From positions 24,364 to 88,363 of the forward strand of contig JAIXKK010000157.1 of the NCBI GenBank assembly GCA_026954325.1: a DNA stretch of 64,000 nucleotides, written 5' to 3'. This document shows, in pieces, positions 34,269 through 43,559 of the stretch. Position 1 is the stretch's first letter, and each line of letters opens with the position of its first letter. A model generated the notes under the pieces. The model was not told where the DNA came from. It saw only the letters and a list, made by a program, of their open reading frames with translations, and ran no database searches. This DNA comes from Bryobacterales bacterium (GTDB lineage: Bacteria > Acidobacteriota > Terriglobia > Bryobacterales > Bryobacteraceae). A program made the translations under genes and the position numbers.

Positions 34269-35734
34269 GCATTCATTCCATGCGCCAGTGGCCCATGCGC
34301 GAGTGGGAAAGACAGATGGAAGGCCGCGCCGCCCGAAGGGCCGGAGGTCACCCAAATAGCGCCTCCAAGCGCCTCCATGATGCACTTCGCGCTCGCCAGG
34401 CCCAGGCCATTTCCTTCAGCAAGGGAACGAGCCTTCGCGCCTCTATAGCCGTGGTTGAATACCTGGGACCGTTCCGGTTCCGGGATACCTATGCCGTTGT
34501 CTACAACACTGATCACGATACTGCCGCAATTCATTTCGGACGATACGATGACCGGAGTTGCCTCCGGTGAGTACTTGACTGCATTGTCGAGCAACTGGCG
34601 CAGGACGTGCTTCACCATGCCTGTATCGAGTTCCGCCGCCGGCAAAGGCTGTATTCCACGTAACTCCACGCGCCGGTTCCGCAACATGGGAGCACATTCT
34701 TTCACGGTTTCCGCGATGAGCTTCGCCACATCTTGCGGCTCCGTTTTCGGCCTCAGGTCCAGTTCCTTGCCAAGCGTGGTATCCAGCGCTTCGTCCACCC
34801 AAAGATTGAGCCGCTCCACTTCCTGATCGATGATCTGCAGTAGTTCCGCCCGATCCAGTCCGTTAGTGGAACAGGGTGATCGCAGTGTCGTGACGGCAAT
34901 CTTGATTGTCGAGAGCGGTGTCTTGATTTCATGGGCCAGGGCGTCCAGGACGGAAGCGCGCAGTTGCTCCTCCTTTCGTCTGGCATAAGCGCGGCGCGCT
35001 TCCTCGGTGGCAATCATCCTCGCCAGTCCGCTCGCGATACGATCAGAGATAGCCGTTGCGAGCAGTTCCGGGATCCCGCCCTTGATGCCGATGCTTCCCA
35101 GCCGTTGCTCGCCGAAGCGCAGCGGCAGGAAGATCAAGCTTGATTCCGGTTGGGATAGCAATCCGTCGCACGCGGCGGCCTCACACAATTTGAGATCTGG
35201 GATGAGGGCTCCTTCGGGTCCGGCGTGGAGCGTGGCGTGAGCGGCGCAGTAATGCACCGCCGCGCCGCTGACTCCAAAGATCTCCACCATCTTTTCCGCA
35301 GCGGTCCGCAACGCGCCTGTCAGCTTCTGCTGTTCCATGAGCGCGCTTCCCAAACGAAACACCTGTTCCATTTCCTTTCGCCTTGCGAGGGCTTCGAGGG
35401 ACCGTCGTTTGGCAAGCGCCGAAAGCTGTCCAGTACAGACGGCCGTGAGCAGGAAGGCCGTCAGCGCCACCAAGTGCTGCGGTTCAGACACCGCGGCGCG
35501 GTATGGCGGGGACAGGAGCCAATAGGTGAAGCCGAAGCCGGCGGTCAACGCGGCCGCTAACGCCTCAGCCCATCCGAAAGCCGATGCCAGGCCCACGATC
35601 ACCAGCACAAGGATCAAGGCGACCGTGGTGGCGTTGACATGCGGCAAATGGACGCCGCCGAATAAAATTCCGGCGGCGGCAATGATGGACAGAACCAGAC
35701 GCAAACAGATTGCCCAGACAGATACCGTTCGCAT
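34265..35734 (-). CDS. KdpD-like sensor histidine kinase (DUF4118, GAF)
   Basis: 489 residues. The N-terminus holds four short helices in a DUF4118-type sensor block (about residues 10-105), then a GAF-like domain (VFRLGSALMEQQKLTGAL to about 245). The kinase core has the phospho-acceptor His in DALAHEIKTPLSTIK (about residue 267), the N box LLDNAVKYSPEA, G1 VVDNGIGIPEP and G2 EGNGLGLASAKCI. The cytoplasmic KdpD and UspA sensor parts of true KdpD are absent, so potassium sensing is not implied. It is the first gene of a three-gene regulatory unit. Confidence 0.92.
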   Translation of the reverse strand: MRTVSVWAICLRLVLSIIAAAGILFGGVHLPHVNATTVALILVLVIVGLASAFGWAEALAAALTAGFGFTYWLLSPPYRAAVSEPQHLVALTAFLLTAVCTGQLSALAKRRSLEALARRKEMEQVFRLGSALMEQQKLTGALRTAAEKMVEIFGVSGAAVHYCAAHATLHAGPEGALIPDLKLCEAAACDGLLSQPESSLIFLPLRFGEQRLGSIGIKGGIPELLATAISDRIASGLARMIATEEARRAYARRKEEQLRASVLDALAHEIKTPLSTIKIAVTTLRSPCSTNGLDRAELLQIIDQEVERLNLWVDEALDTTLGKELDLRPKTEPQDVAKLIAETVKECAPMLRNRRVELRGIQPLPAAELDTGMVKHVLRQLLDNAVKYSPEATPVIVSSEMNCGSIVISVVDNGIGIPEPERSQVFNHGYRGAKARSLAEGNGLGLASAKCIMEALGGAIWVTSGPSGGAAFHLSFPLAHGPLAHGMNA

Positions 35735-35823
35735 CGCACTCTCCAGCGAATCCCGGTTCGGGCGAGTTCCCGCTTGCCGGGCCGCACCCTCAGTAGTGAA
35801 CCATGCAATACGTCAACAAATTC

Positions 35824-35829
35824 ATTATA
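35824..35829 (-). promoter_or_regulatory. Perfect -10 hexamer for the kinase operon
   Basis: TATAAT reads on the minus strand at 35829-35824, about 90 bases before the kinase start. The -35 region is poor (TGTAGG at a 17-base spacing), so this is only a candidate. The same 126-base gap serves the divergent fumarase gene. Confidence 0.3.
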
Positions 35830-35860
35830 TCCGCACCACGCGCGAACCTACACTGGAGTC

Positions 35861-37243
35861 ATGGAACAGCAACAGTTTCGAATGGAACATGATAGCCTCG
35901 GCGAGGTGGCGGTGCCTTTTGACGCCCTCTACGGCGCCCAAACGCAGCGCGCGGTTCTGAATTTTCCCGTCAGCGGCCAGCGCTTTCCCCGCGCCTTCCT
36001 GGAAGCTCTGGGATTGGTGAAGGCCGCGGCTGCAAAGGTGAACCGGGAACTCGGGGTGCTGAATGGCGCGGTGGCCCAGGCTATTGAGTCCGCTTCGGAG
36101 GAAGTGGCCGCCGGCGGGCATGACAGGCATTTTCCCGTGGATGTATTTCAAACAGGATCGGGCACCAGCACCAACATGAACGCCAATGAGGTAATCGCCA
36201 CCCTCGCCTCGCGCCGTCTTGGCGTTCCCGTGCATCCGAACGATCACGTCAATCGCGGCCAGAGCAGCAACGACGTCATCCCCACGGTGATTCACTTGAG
36301 CGCCGCCCTAGAGTTGACCCGGCGCCTGCTGCCGGCGCTCGCACATCTGGGTTCCACCATCGAGCGGAAATCTGAAACGCTGCAAAACGTGGTGAAGAAC
36401 GGCCGTACGCATCTGATGGACGCCATGCCGGTCCTGATGAGCCAGGAACTGAGCGGGTGGCAGTCGCAGGTTGTGGATTCGATGACCCGCCTGGAATCCG
36501 TCTTGCCTCGGCTCCTGCGATTGGCCATCGGAGGCACGGCGGTCGGCACGGGCGTGAACACTCATCCGCGGTTCGGCGCGGCCGTGGCCGCCCGTCTTGC
36601 TTCCATCACCGGGCTCCCGTTTATTACCGCGCCAAACTACTTTGCCGCCATCAGCGGAATGGATACGGCGGTGGAACTGAGCGGACACCTCAAGACAGCC
36701 GCGGCGCCGTTGATGAAAATCGCCAATGATCTGCGCTGGATGAACAGCGGCCCCCTTTCCGGCTTAGGCGAGATTTCGCTGCCCGCGCTGCAGCCCGGCA
36801 GCAGCATTATGCCGGGGAAAGTGAATCCGGTCATTCCCGAGGCTGTGGCCATGGTGTGCGCGCGAGTCACCGGCAATGACGCCGCGGTGACCATCGCCGG
36901 CCAATCAGGAAACTTTCAGTTGAACGTCATGCTGCCTCTGATAGCCGTCAGTCTGCTCGAAAGCATCGCATTGCTGTCGGCGTCGGCCACCCTGATGGCT
37001 GACCGGGCGATTCAAGGATTCACCGTTCACGGCGAGCGTCTTCGGGCGCTCGCGGAACGCAATCCCATTCTTGCCACGGTGCTCACCGCAAAGACCGGCT
37101 ACGAAAAGACCGCGCAAATCGTGAAGCGGGCCATTGATGAGAACCGCGCCATAAAAGACGTCGCTGCAGAGATGTCGGGGATGACGGAAGACGAATTGAA
37201 CACGCTGCTCGATCCCGTGAAGGCAACCTCCTCCGGCGCCTGA
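35861..37243 (+). CDS. fumC: Fumarate hydratase, class II
   Basis: The tetrameric, iron-independent enzyme of the TCA cycle that interconverts fumarate and malate. It has 460 residues from ATG 35861 behind TGGAGT; an upstream in-frame ATG gives a poor N-terminus. Signature regions are FQTGSGTSTNMNANEVIA, the Ser-loop GSSIMPGKVNPVIPE, the catalytic His region NGRTHLMDAMP and the N-terminal block RMEHDSLGEVAVP. It probably has its own transcript, being divergent from the kinase. With malate synthase elsewhere in the window it feeds the same malate pool. Confidence 0.97.
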   Translation: MEQQQFRMEHDSLGEVAVPFDALYGAQTQRAVLNFPVSGQRFPRAFLEALGLVKAAAAKVNRELGVLNGAVAQAIESASEEVAAGGHDRHFPVDVFQTGSGTSTNMNANEVIATLASRRLGVPVHPNDHVNRGQSSNDVIPTVIHLSAALELTRRLLPALAHLGSTIERKSETLQNVVKNGRTHLMDAMPVLMSQELSGWQSQVVDSMTRLESVLPRLLRLAIGGTAVGTGVNTHPRFGAAVAARLASITGLPFITAPNYFAAISGMDTAVELSGHLKTAAAPLMKIANDLRWMNSGPLSGLGEISLPALQPGSSIMPGKVNPVIPEAVAMVCARVTGNDAAVTIAGQSGNFQLNVMLPLIAVSLLESIALLSASATLMADRAIQGFTVHGERLRALAERNPILATVLTAKTGYEKTAQIVKRAIDENRAIKDVAAEMSGMTEDELNTLLDPVKATSSGA

Positions 37244-37306
37244 TTTGTCAATCCGGGGTGCGTGCAGGTACAGTAACCATACTGGCTCACTAAGGAACAT
37301 TTCGTC

Positions 37307-38860
37307 ATGCGCATCGCAATTTTTCTGGCATTCTGTTATGCCGCCTTCGGCCAATCCCGGCCCGTCATCGGCATCGGTGGTATCGTCCACGAGACGAACA
37401 CTTTTAATCCGAAGAAAACAACGCTCGCCGATTTTGAAGCCGGCATCGGCGGGGCCAGGGGAACCCTCCGCGGGCAGGAGATCCTTACGCTGTCCGCCCA
37501 CGCCAACAACACTCCCGCGGGGTTCATTGAGGGAGCGGCGCGGTACGGGCTTGACTTGTATCCCACCATCGTCGCCGGGCCTCAAACAATCGGGATAGTC
37601 CTCGACCCGGCCTTCAACGCGCTCACGAAGGAGTTGATCGAACGCCTCAAGGCCGCGCCCAAGCTAGACGGAATTCTGTTGTTCCTGCACGGCACCATGG
37701 TGGCCGAAAGCTATCCGCATGCCGACGCGGAAGTGGTACGCCGGGTCCGGCAAGCCTTTGGAGATAAGATCCCCATCATCGTGGTGCACGATTTCCACGC
37801 GAATGTCTCCGAAGAAATCGTCAAGCTGACTACCGTCTTGATCACCTACAAAGAGTGCCCCCACCTCGACGCGCGGGAGCGCGGCGTGCAGGCGGCGAAG
37901 ATCATGGCGGAGGTGGTTTCAGGCAAAGTGAAGCCCGTGCAGGCTGTTGCGAAGCCGCCCATGCTGCTGAACATTCTGTTTCACAACACGTTTGCGCCGC
38001 CGCTGAAGCCCATTGTGGATGAAAGCAAACGCCTCGAGAAGAACCCGAAAATTCTTGCCGTCAGTGTACCCGGCGGATATCAATACGCCGACATTCCCGC
38101 CATGGGGCCGAGCGTGATTGTCGTCACGGATAACGACCCCGCGCTCGCCAGGCGTGAGGCGGACCGCATCGGCAACATGCTGTGGAACCTGCGCGGGCAA
38201 CTGGTTTTTCACGCGCCGACAGCCGCCGAAGCGGTGCGCATGGCCATGGACAACGGCAAATATCCGGTGGCCTTGATGGATGCCGGTGACAACATCGGAG
38301 GCGGTTCGGCAGGCGACGGAACCTTTGTCCTCGCCGAACTGATGAAGCAGAAGGCGCAGGGTTGGGTGGTGACCATTTCCGATCCCGGCGCCGTGCAGGC
38401 CGCTGTCAAATCCGGCGCCGGTGGGCCGTTCGATATGGCGGTTGGCGGTAAGACCGACAACATGCACGGCGACTCGATCCGTGTGAGGGGCCGCGTGAAG
38501 GGCGTCTACGACGGACGTTTCGTGGAGCCCGAAGTTCGCCATGGGGGCGGCCGCTATTGGGATATGGGCGTTTCCGCTCTCATCGAAGTGGAGGGCTCCA
38601 CGCTCGATCTCCCGAACCTGATTCTACTCACACCGAAGCGCATCATCCCGTTCAGCCTGCATCAGTTGACCAGCGTAGGCATCGACCCCAGGCAGATGCG
38701 CATCCTGGTGGCCAAGGGCACCATTGCGCCGCGCGCGGCCTACGAGCCCGTGGCTGCCCGCATCATCGAAGTCGACTCCGGCGGAGTTACCGCCATGAAT
38801 CCGGCGCGATTTCATTATCAACATGTCCGGCCGAATTTGTTTGGGCTGACGAAGCAGTAA
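37307..38860 (+). CDS. Secreted M81 family metallopeptidase (MlrC-like)
   Basis: 517 residues with the short signal MRIAIFLAFCYAAFG. The M81 N-terminal half has IGGIVHETNTFNPKKT (first metal His/Glu), LFLHGTMVAESYPHADAEV, then VVHDFHANVSEEIV with the Asp-His-His type metal ligands and YKECPHLDARERG. The C-terminal MlrC domain contains DAGDNIGGGSAGDGTFV. Named members open microcystin peptides, but the family is broad; a peptidase or amidohydrolase for an unknown peptide is as far as the sequence goes. It ends two bases from the convergent methyltransferase. Confidence 0.9.
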   Translation: MRIAIFLAFCYAAFGQSRPVIGIGGIVHETNTFNPKKTTLADFEAGIGGARGTLRGQEILTLSAHANNTPAGFIEGAARYGLDLYPTIVAGPQTIGIVLDPAFNALTKELIERLKAAPKLDGILLFLHGTMVAESYPHADAEVVRRVRQAFGDKIPIIVVHDFHANVSEEIVKLTTVLITYKECPHLDARERGVQAAKIMAEVVSGKVKPVQAVAKPPMLLNILFHNTFAPPLKPIVDESKRLEKNPKILAVSVPGGYQYADIPAMGPSVIVVTDNDPALARREADRIGNMLWNLRGQLVFHAPTAAEAVRMAMDNGKYPVALMDAGDNIGGGSAGDGTFVLAELMKQKAQGWVVTISDPGAVQAAVKSGAGGPFDMAVGGKTDNMHGDSIRVRGRVKGVYDGRFVEPEVRHGGGRYWDMGVSALIEVEGSTLDLPNLILLTPKRIIPFSLHQLTSVGIDPRQMRILVAKGTIAPRAAYEPVAARIIEVDSGGVTAMNPARFHYQHVRPNLFGLTKQ

Positions 38861-38862
38861 AG

Positions 38863-39687
38863 CTACTTTACAGCGGTTACAACGACCTCGCCGCAATAGC
38901 GGCGTAGAAACGGCGCCACCCCCAGAAGCAGAGTGTCGGCGCCTTCCAGCAGCGAAACAATACCCTGTGCCCAGGCATGGTGGCGCCTCCCACGCAACAA
39001 TCGTTTCCCCATCGCCAGTAAGTTCATCTCATGAAGTTCCACCCGCGTGAATGCGGTTCGAAGCAGTGCGATCTCACGGCTGCCCAGTATGATCTCCTCG
39101 CCCTGCTCCTCCGCCTCACCCTCAAGACCCGCCCGTGCGCGGCGGGCGAGGTTGAGAAGGGGATTGTTGCCGTAGGTCTCCGCCAGCAGCAGCGTGCCAC
39201 CGGGGCGGATCACCCGCGCGAGTTCCCCAAACGCGCGCGGGTACTTCAGCGTATGATGCACGGCCGCGCTTGCATAAACCAGATCAAACTCACCATCTCG
39301 GAAGCAGGTCAAATCCGAGGCGTCCCGAGCTTCGCCGCGCACGCGGTGGCTCACTCCGCTGGCGCGCGCGCGTCTCAAGCCCAGTTCCACGGCCGCGGGA
39401 GACAAGTCGAGGAGGGCCACGTGGGCACCCTCGGTGGCCATCCAGACTCCCCAGTCCGCGGGGCCGCAGCCGTAGTCGAGAACCCGGAGGCTGGAAAGTG
39501 GCATCGCCACCAGCCGGGAAAGCACCTCGGTGTACAATCGGCGGCGTTCAAAGACAGGCTGCCGGGGGTCCGCCAAGGTGCGCCGCATTACTTCGCGATT
39601 CACCGCCAGTTCGTGATCCGGACGCTCCAGGAAGCGGCTGTACACCGCATCGTAAAAGCCGCGCTCCTGGTCTGCCGTAACTGACAT
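38863..39687 (-). CDS. SAM-dependent methyltransferase
   Basis: About 274 residues from ATG 39687; GTG 39699 is an alternative that overlaps the peroxidase stop by eight bases. Motif I is LRVLDYGCGPADWGVWMA, with the acidic strand VALLDLSPAAVELG and the post-motif FDLVYASAAVHHTL, as in the UbiE/COQ5-like class. A C-terminal helical part may sit on the membrane. The acceptor is unknown. Its tight link to the di-haem peroxidase upstream suggests one transcript, but no functional link is clear. Confidence 0.87.
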   Translation of the reverse strand: MSVTADQERGFYDAVYSRFLERPDHELAVNREVMRRTLADPRQPVFERRRLYTEVLSRLVAMPLSSLRVLDYGCGPADWGVWMATEGAHVALLDLSPAAVELGLRRARASGVSHRVRGEARDASDLTCFRDGEFDLVYASAAVHHTLKYPRAFGELARVIRPGGTLLLAETYGNNPLLNLARRARAGLEGEAEEQGEEIILGSREIALLRTAFTRVELHEMNLLAMGKRLLRGRRHHAWAQGIVSLLEGADTLLLGVAPFLRRYCGEVVVTAVK

Positions 39688-39691
39688 GGGT

Positions 39692-40737
39692 TCAATCACC
39701 AGCCGGCTTAGGCGTCGCGCCCGTACTCTTGGGCAATTCCGGCTTGCGGATGTAATCCATTGGGAGTTCCCCGGTGAGACTCTTGAGCCACGTCACAATC
39801 TCCTTGGCCTCGCTATCCGTCAGCGGGCGCTCCACCTGGTGTTCCCCCATCATCCGCACGGCGGCCTCGAGGCTGGCCACGCTGCCATCATGGAAATAGG
39901 GCGCGGTCTTCTCGATGTTGCGAAGCGAGGGAACCTTGAACACCATCTTGTCGCTGTCCTGCTTCGTCACCTCGTAGCGGCCCAGGTCTTTTTGATTAGG
40001 CCAGGGCTTTACGAGTCCCACCTTTTGATACAACCGGCCGCCCACAAGCGGGCCTCCGTGGCACGTATGGCATCCGGCGCGGTAGAAGGCGATGAAGCCC
40101 GCCTTCTCTTCCGGGGTGAGGGCGTTGGCGTCTCCCGCAAGAAACTTGTCCCAACGCGAAGGAGCCACCAGTTTGCGCTCGAAAGCTCCGATCGCGAGAG
40201 CCGCGTTCTCGATCGTTACCGGATGCCTTTCGTTAGGGAAAGCCTTGGCGAAAGCCGCTCTGTATTCCGGAATGGAGAGCACAACCTCTTCTACCGCATG
40301 GGCATCCGCCATCGCCATCTCCACGGGATTCATCATCGGTCCCGCCGCCTGCGCTTCCACGTCCGGAGCGCGGCCATCCAGAACTGAACCACATGGCCCG
40401 CCGCATAGTAGACAGTCGGCGCGTTCCTCCCGCCCTTTTGCCCCTTGAATCCCGTGGAGGTAGGCTCGTTGTCCACTCCGTAGCGATCCAGTGCATGACA
40501 CGAATTGCAGGAAACAGTCTGGCTCTTCGACAATCGTTCATCGTAATACAACATGCGCCCAAGCGCGATCTTCTCCTCGCTCAACTGGTTCTTGCCGCTC
40601 TCCATGACAACCGGCGCCACCTTGAAGTTCTGGAGGAACTCCGGATCGATCTCCGTCTTACTAGTGGTCTTCGTACCGCATCCCGGCAATGAAATGGAAA
40701 GCAGCAGCAGGACGTACGAGAAGGGATGATGTTTCAT
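39692..40737 (-). CDS. Di-haem cytochrome c peroxidase lipoprotein (frameshifted)
   Basis: A lipoprotein signal (LLLSISLPGC, Cys20) is followed by two haem c sites, CNSCH (residues 77-81) and CHTCH in FYRAGCHTCHGGPL, typical of MauG/CcpA peroxidases that reduce hydrogen peroxide in the periplasm. The frame breaks near 40378: one added G joins HVVQFW to DGRAPDVEAQA, the conserved peroxidase block. Repaired, the protein is near the normal length of about 348 residues. The middle Met/His ligand region (SLRNIEKTAPYFHDGSV) is intact. Confidence 0.88.
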
Positions 40738-40760
40738 TCGTGATCTCCTCGAACCATCCT

Positions 40761-40784
40761 AGCGGGGAAAGACACACTCCCGCT
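40761..40784 (+). other. Short hairpin upstream of the queuosine transporter
   Basis: AGCGGG (40761-40766) pairs with CCCGCT (40779-40784) around a 12-base loop, 27 bases before the transporter start. The loop and tail do not match the preQ1 class I riboswitch, so its role is open; it may be a simple terminator remnant or a leader structure. Confidence 0.35.
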
Positions 40785-40810
40785 TCGGTTAGAATGAGGA
40801 ATTCCTTCTC

Positions 40811-41491
40811 ATGCTCCAGCCCGTGCGCTTTCGATACCTGGACAACCTCATTAACGTGTTTGTGGTGATCCTGATTGTCTCCAATCTCGTGGCGCCCAAG
40901 ATTGTGGCAATTGGAGATTTTCGCCTGAGTGGAGCGCAACTGCTCTTTCCGGTCACGTACATCTTCGGGGACGTCTTCACCGAAGTCTATGGCTACAGCG
41001 CTTCGCGGCGCGCTATCTGGACCGGATTTCTCGCCTCCGCCCTGCTGTCGGTGATGGGCCTCATCGTGGTGGCGCTGCCCCCGGCGCCCGATTGGCATGA
41101 TCAGGAGGCGTTTGCCAAGGTATTCGATTTTGTTCCCCGGTTGGTGGCCGCCAGCCTCGTCGCTTACTGGTGTGGGGAGTTCTCGAATGCTTTCGTGATG
41201 GCGCGCATGAAGGTATTGACGAAAGGCAAAATGCTGTGGACGCGCACTATCGGCTCCACCGTCGTCGGACAGTTGGTGGACAGCATCATCGTGATGCTTC
41301 TCGCATTCGGCGGGACGCTTGGGTTGAAGACGATCGGCACGCTGATCGTATCCGGATACCTGGGCAAGGTGATCTACGAAGTAGCGGCCACGCCGCTGAC
41401 ATATGCAGTGGTCAACGCGCTGAAGCGTGCCGAAGGAATGGAAGTGTTCGACACAAGCACCGATTTCAATCCCTTTCACGGGCAGAGGTAG
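40811..41491 (+). CDS. Queuosine precursor transporter (VUT family)
   Basis: A 226-residue membrane protein of about six helices that imports preQ0/preQ1-type precursors for queuosine in tRNA. The family blocks are NVFVVILIVSNLVAPKIVAI, PVTYIFGDVFTEVYGYSASR and FSNAFVMARMKVLTKGKMLW with TIGSTVVGQLVDS. It fits the YhhQ/VUT family in length and pattern. ATG 40811 follows a GAGGAA site. No other queuosine gene is nearby. The 179 bases after its stop hold no gene I can support. Confidence 0.92.
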   Translation: MLQPVRFRYLDNLINVFVVILIVSNLVAPKIVAIGDFRLSGAQLLFPVTYIFGDVFTEVYGYSASRRAIWTGFLASALLSVMGLIVVALPPAPDWHDQEAFAKVFDFVPRLVAASLVAYWCGEFSNAFVMARMKVLTKGKMLWTRTIGSTVVGQLVDSIIVMLLAFGGTLGLKTIGTLIVSGYLGKVIYEVAATPLTYAVVNALKRAEGMEVFDTSTDFNPFHGQR

Positions 41492-41670
41492 TATTGTTCG
41501 GCACAACCAAGGCTGTAACCTCGGGACTCGCAATATCAGGGGTAGACCCCACAGCCGTGTTAACAGGAGCCATAGGGAGCGGGCTAAAGTGGGACTTGGC
41601 CGCGCCTCGCGCCCCTTGTTCCGCCACCGGTAGCCAACCTCCGTATAATCACTGCTTGAGCGATTGATCT

Positions 41671-43269
41671 TCAGCGCAGGAAGCGGTCGAGCCAGCGCAT
41701 GGCGAGCGAGACGGCTTCCGGTGTCGGCGTATGGCCGGTGTGATGATTAAAATAGCCGATGTTTTCGGGCTTGTCTAGCCGCCGGTACACGGCTCGCGCG
41801 GAATTGATGTAGTGCCAGCTTTCCGCCTTGTCGTACTCATCGCCGCCAATCAGAAGGAATGGGCGAGGGGCAATCAAAGCCAGCAGTTCATGCTGGTCCG
41901 TACCTGCCGGCAGGTGGTGAATGGCATCGCCGAGATACCAGAAATCATCGTAATTCGACATGTGGAATCCGATGCCGCCTTCCGAGAAAACCACCGCGTT
42001 GATGCGCTTGTCGATGGCCGCGGCGTAGAGCGCCATCTTCGCGCCCAGGGAATGCCCGATGATGCCGATGTGGGCGCGATCCACATCCGGCAGGGTGTAG
42101 AGATAGTCGAGCAGGCGCCGCGCATCCCATACCCACTTGCCAAGGCCCGTGACATTCGGGTGGCGCATCTTCAGGTTTGCCACGGCCTCGTCGTAACGCT
42201 CGCCATAGCTCTCGCCGAACCAGCGGATGGCCACGGCGATGTATCCGCGCTCAACTGCCAGGCGCGCGTAGGCACGGACGCGGCTCGGCTCGAAGTGGCG
42301 GCCGTAGAGATCCTGCCCTGCCGGGACATCGACGTCGTAGTAGGGCACTATTACGACGGGGGTGGGCGTGCGCACGGGGTGGTCCGGGCGGAGGATGAGA
42401 ATCTTTTCCTCTGAATTCGGCTCGGTCCGAAGATACATGAGTTCGCCCGTGTAGCCGGGGTTGCGGATGGTAGCGGCACGGCGGGCCGAGGGAGAAGGCG
42501 GCCTGATGGACATTGAGCCAAGAATCCGGGTCCATTTCTCGTGCAAACCGGCGGTGTTCGTGAGCGGGCTAAGATTGCCGGTGGAGGTCTCATAGCCGGG
42601 AGGGCGGCGGTTGTAGGGCTCAAACCAATCGTCAACAGCCGTGCGGGCGACGCGGAAGCCGGTAAATCGGCTCTTGCGGTCCGGTTCGAGCGAGGAGCGA
42701 TAGCCGCGGTTCCAGCCGGTCTTCGAACTCAGGAAGGAGCCGCCTCGAATGACGCAGGCAACCGCGGGCTCGTCATCCCCGGTCCATTCCCAGACGTTGC
42801 CCAACATGTCGAAGAGACCTGATTTGCTGGGGGCGAAAGAAGCGACGTCACGCGTACCCTTGCGGATCAACTCAAGAAGGGGAGCGGCGTCCTTCGTGCC
42901 GGCGGTGCTCAGATTGGCCTGTTGCGGATCACTCGCGGCGGCCGCGTGGTCCCACTCCTCGCTGGTGGGCAGGCGGTAGCCGTTACGGGAACGATCGCAC
43001 CTTCCGGTGGTCAGATTGTAACAGGGGGCGAGCCCTTCCCTCGTGCTGCGCAGGTTGCAGTAACGGATAGCGTCCCACCAGGAGACGTTCTCTACTGGGC
43101 GCTGCGTCCCCTTATAGAAGGAGGGGTTCGCGCCCGTGACCGATTCGTATTCCGCCTGCGTGATTTCGGTGGGAGAGATGAGAAACCCGCCTAGTTTCAC
43201 CAGATCGGCTGCTTGCGCCGGCGCACCAAAAAGGACCGCCAGCAAGAGGAGTTGTTTATTGTCCGCCAC
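41671..43269 (-). CDS. Exported fusion: FGE-sulfatase-modifying-like domain plus alpha/beta hydrolase
   Basis: 532 residues from GTG 43269, signal LLLLAVLFGAPAQA. Residues 25-215 are an FGE (SUMF1)-like domain: ISPTEITQAEYESVTG, RPVENVSWWDAIRYCN, GYRLPTSEEWDHAA, FDMLGNVWEWTGDD and the end block RGGSFLSS to FRVAR. The C-terminal half is an alpha/beta hydrolase of the dienelactone type with the nucleophile Ser in GIIGHSLGAKMAL (about residue 405), Asp in GGDEYDKAES and His in FNHHTGHTP. FGE-like domains in such fusions usually bind ligand rather than modify sulfatases. The substrate is unknown. The 290 bases upstream hold no gene I can support. Confidence 0.88.
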   Translation of the reverse strand: MADNKQLLLLAVLFGAPAQAADLVKLGGFLISPTEITQAEYESVTGANPSFYKGTQRPVENVSWWDAIRYCNLRSTREGLAPCYNLTTGRCDRSRNGYRLPTSEEWDHAAAASDPQQANLSTAGTKDAAPLLELIRKGTRDVASFAPSKSGLFDMLGNVWEWTGDDEPAVACVIRGGSFLSSKTGWNRGYRSSLEPDRKSRFTGFRVARTAVDDWFEPYNRRPPGYETSTGNLSPLTNTAGLHEKWTRILGSMSIRPPSPSARRAATIRNPGYTGELMYLRTEPNSEEKILILRPDHPVRTPTPVVIVPYYDVDVPAGQDLYGRHFEPSRVRAYARLAVERGYIAVAIRWFGESYGERYDEAVANLKMRHPNVTGLGKWVWDARRLLDYLYTLPDVDRAHIGIIGHSLGAKMALYAAAIDKRINAVVFSEGGIGFHMSNYDDFWYLGDAIHHLPAGTDQHELLALIAPRPFLLIGGDEYDKAESWHYINSARAVYRRLDKPENIGYFNHHTGHTPTPEAVSLAMRWLDRFLR

Positions 43270-43559
43270 TTCCGGTTGGCATTGTAGCGGATTTCATCGA
43301 ATCGATGGCGCCGCCGGACCAGCCGTGTCGAAACAGACCGATCATCATCTCTTCAATCAGTCTCCACGGTGCTTCAGCCCGGTTTTTCGCGTTGGTCTTC
43401 CAGCATCATTCAGTAGGCGTCGCGAATGTTTTTCTTGAGTGTTGTACCCGGGCTGAAAACGCCGGGCGCCTGTGGCAATCGGTCAACATACCACCCACCA
43501 TCTTTCCATGCCGATAGGATGCGGAGGCGAGGCAACCTCCCCTCGGGGGTGCGGCCACC

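Noticed and set aside
40741..40810. preQ1 riboswitch before the queuosine transporter
   Set aside because: A hairpin is present, but the loop and A-rich tail needed for the known pseudoknot do not match.
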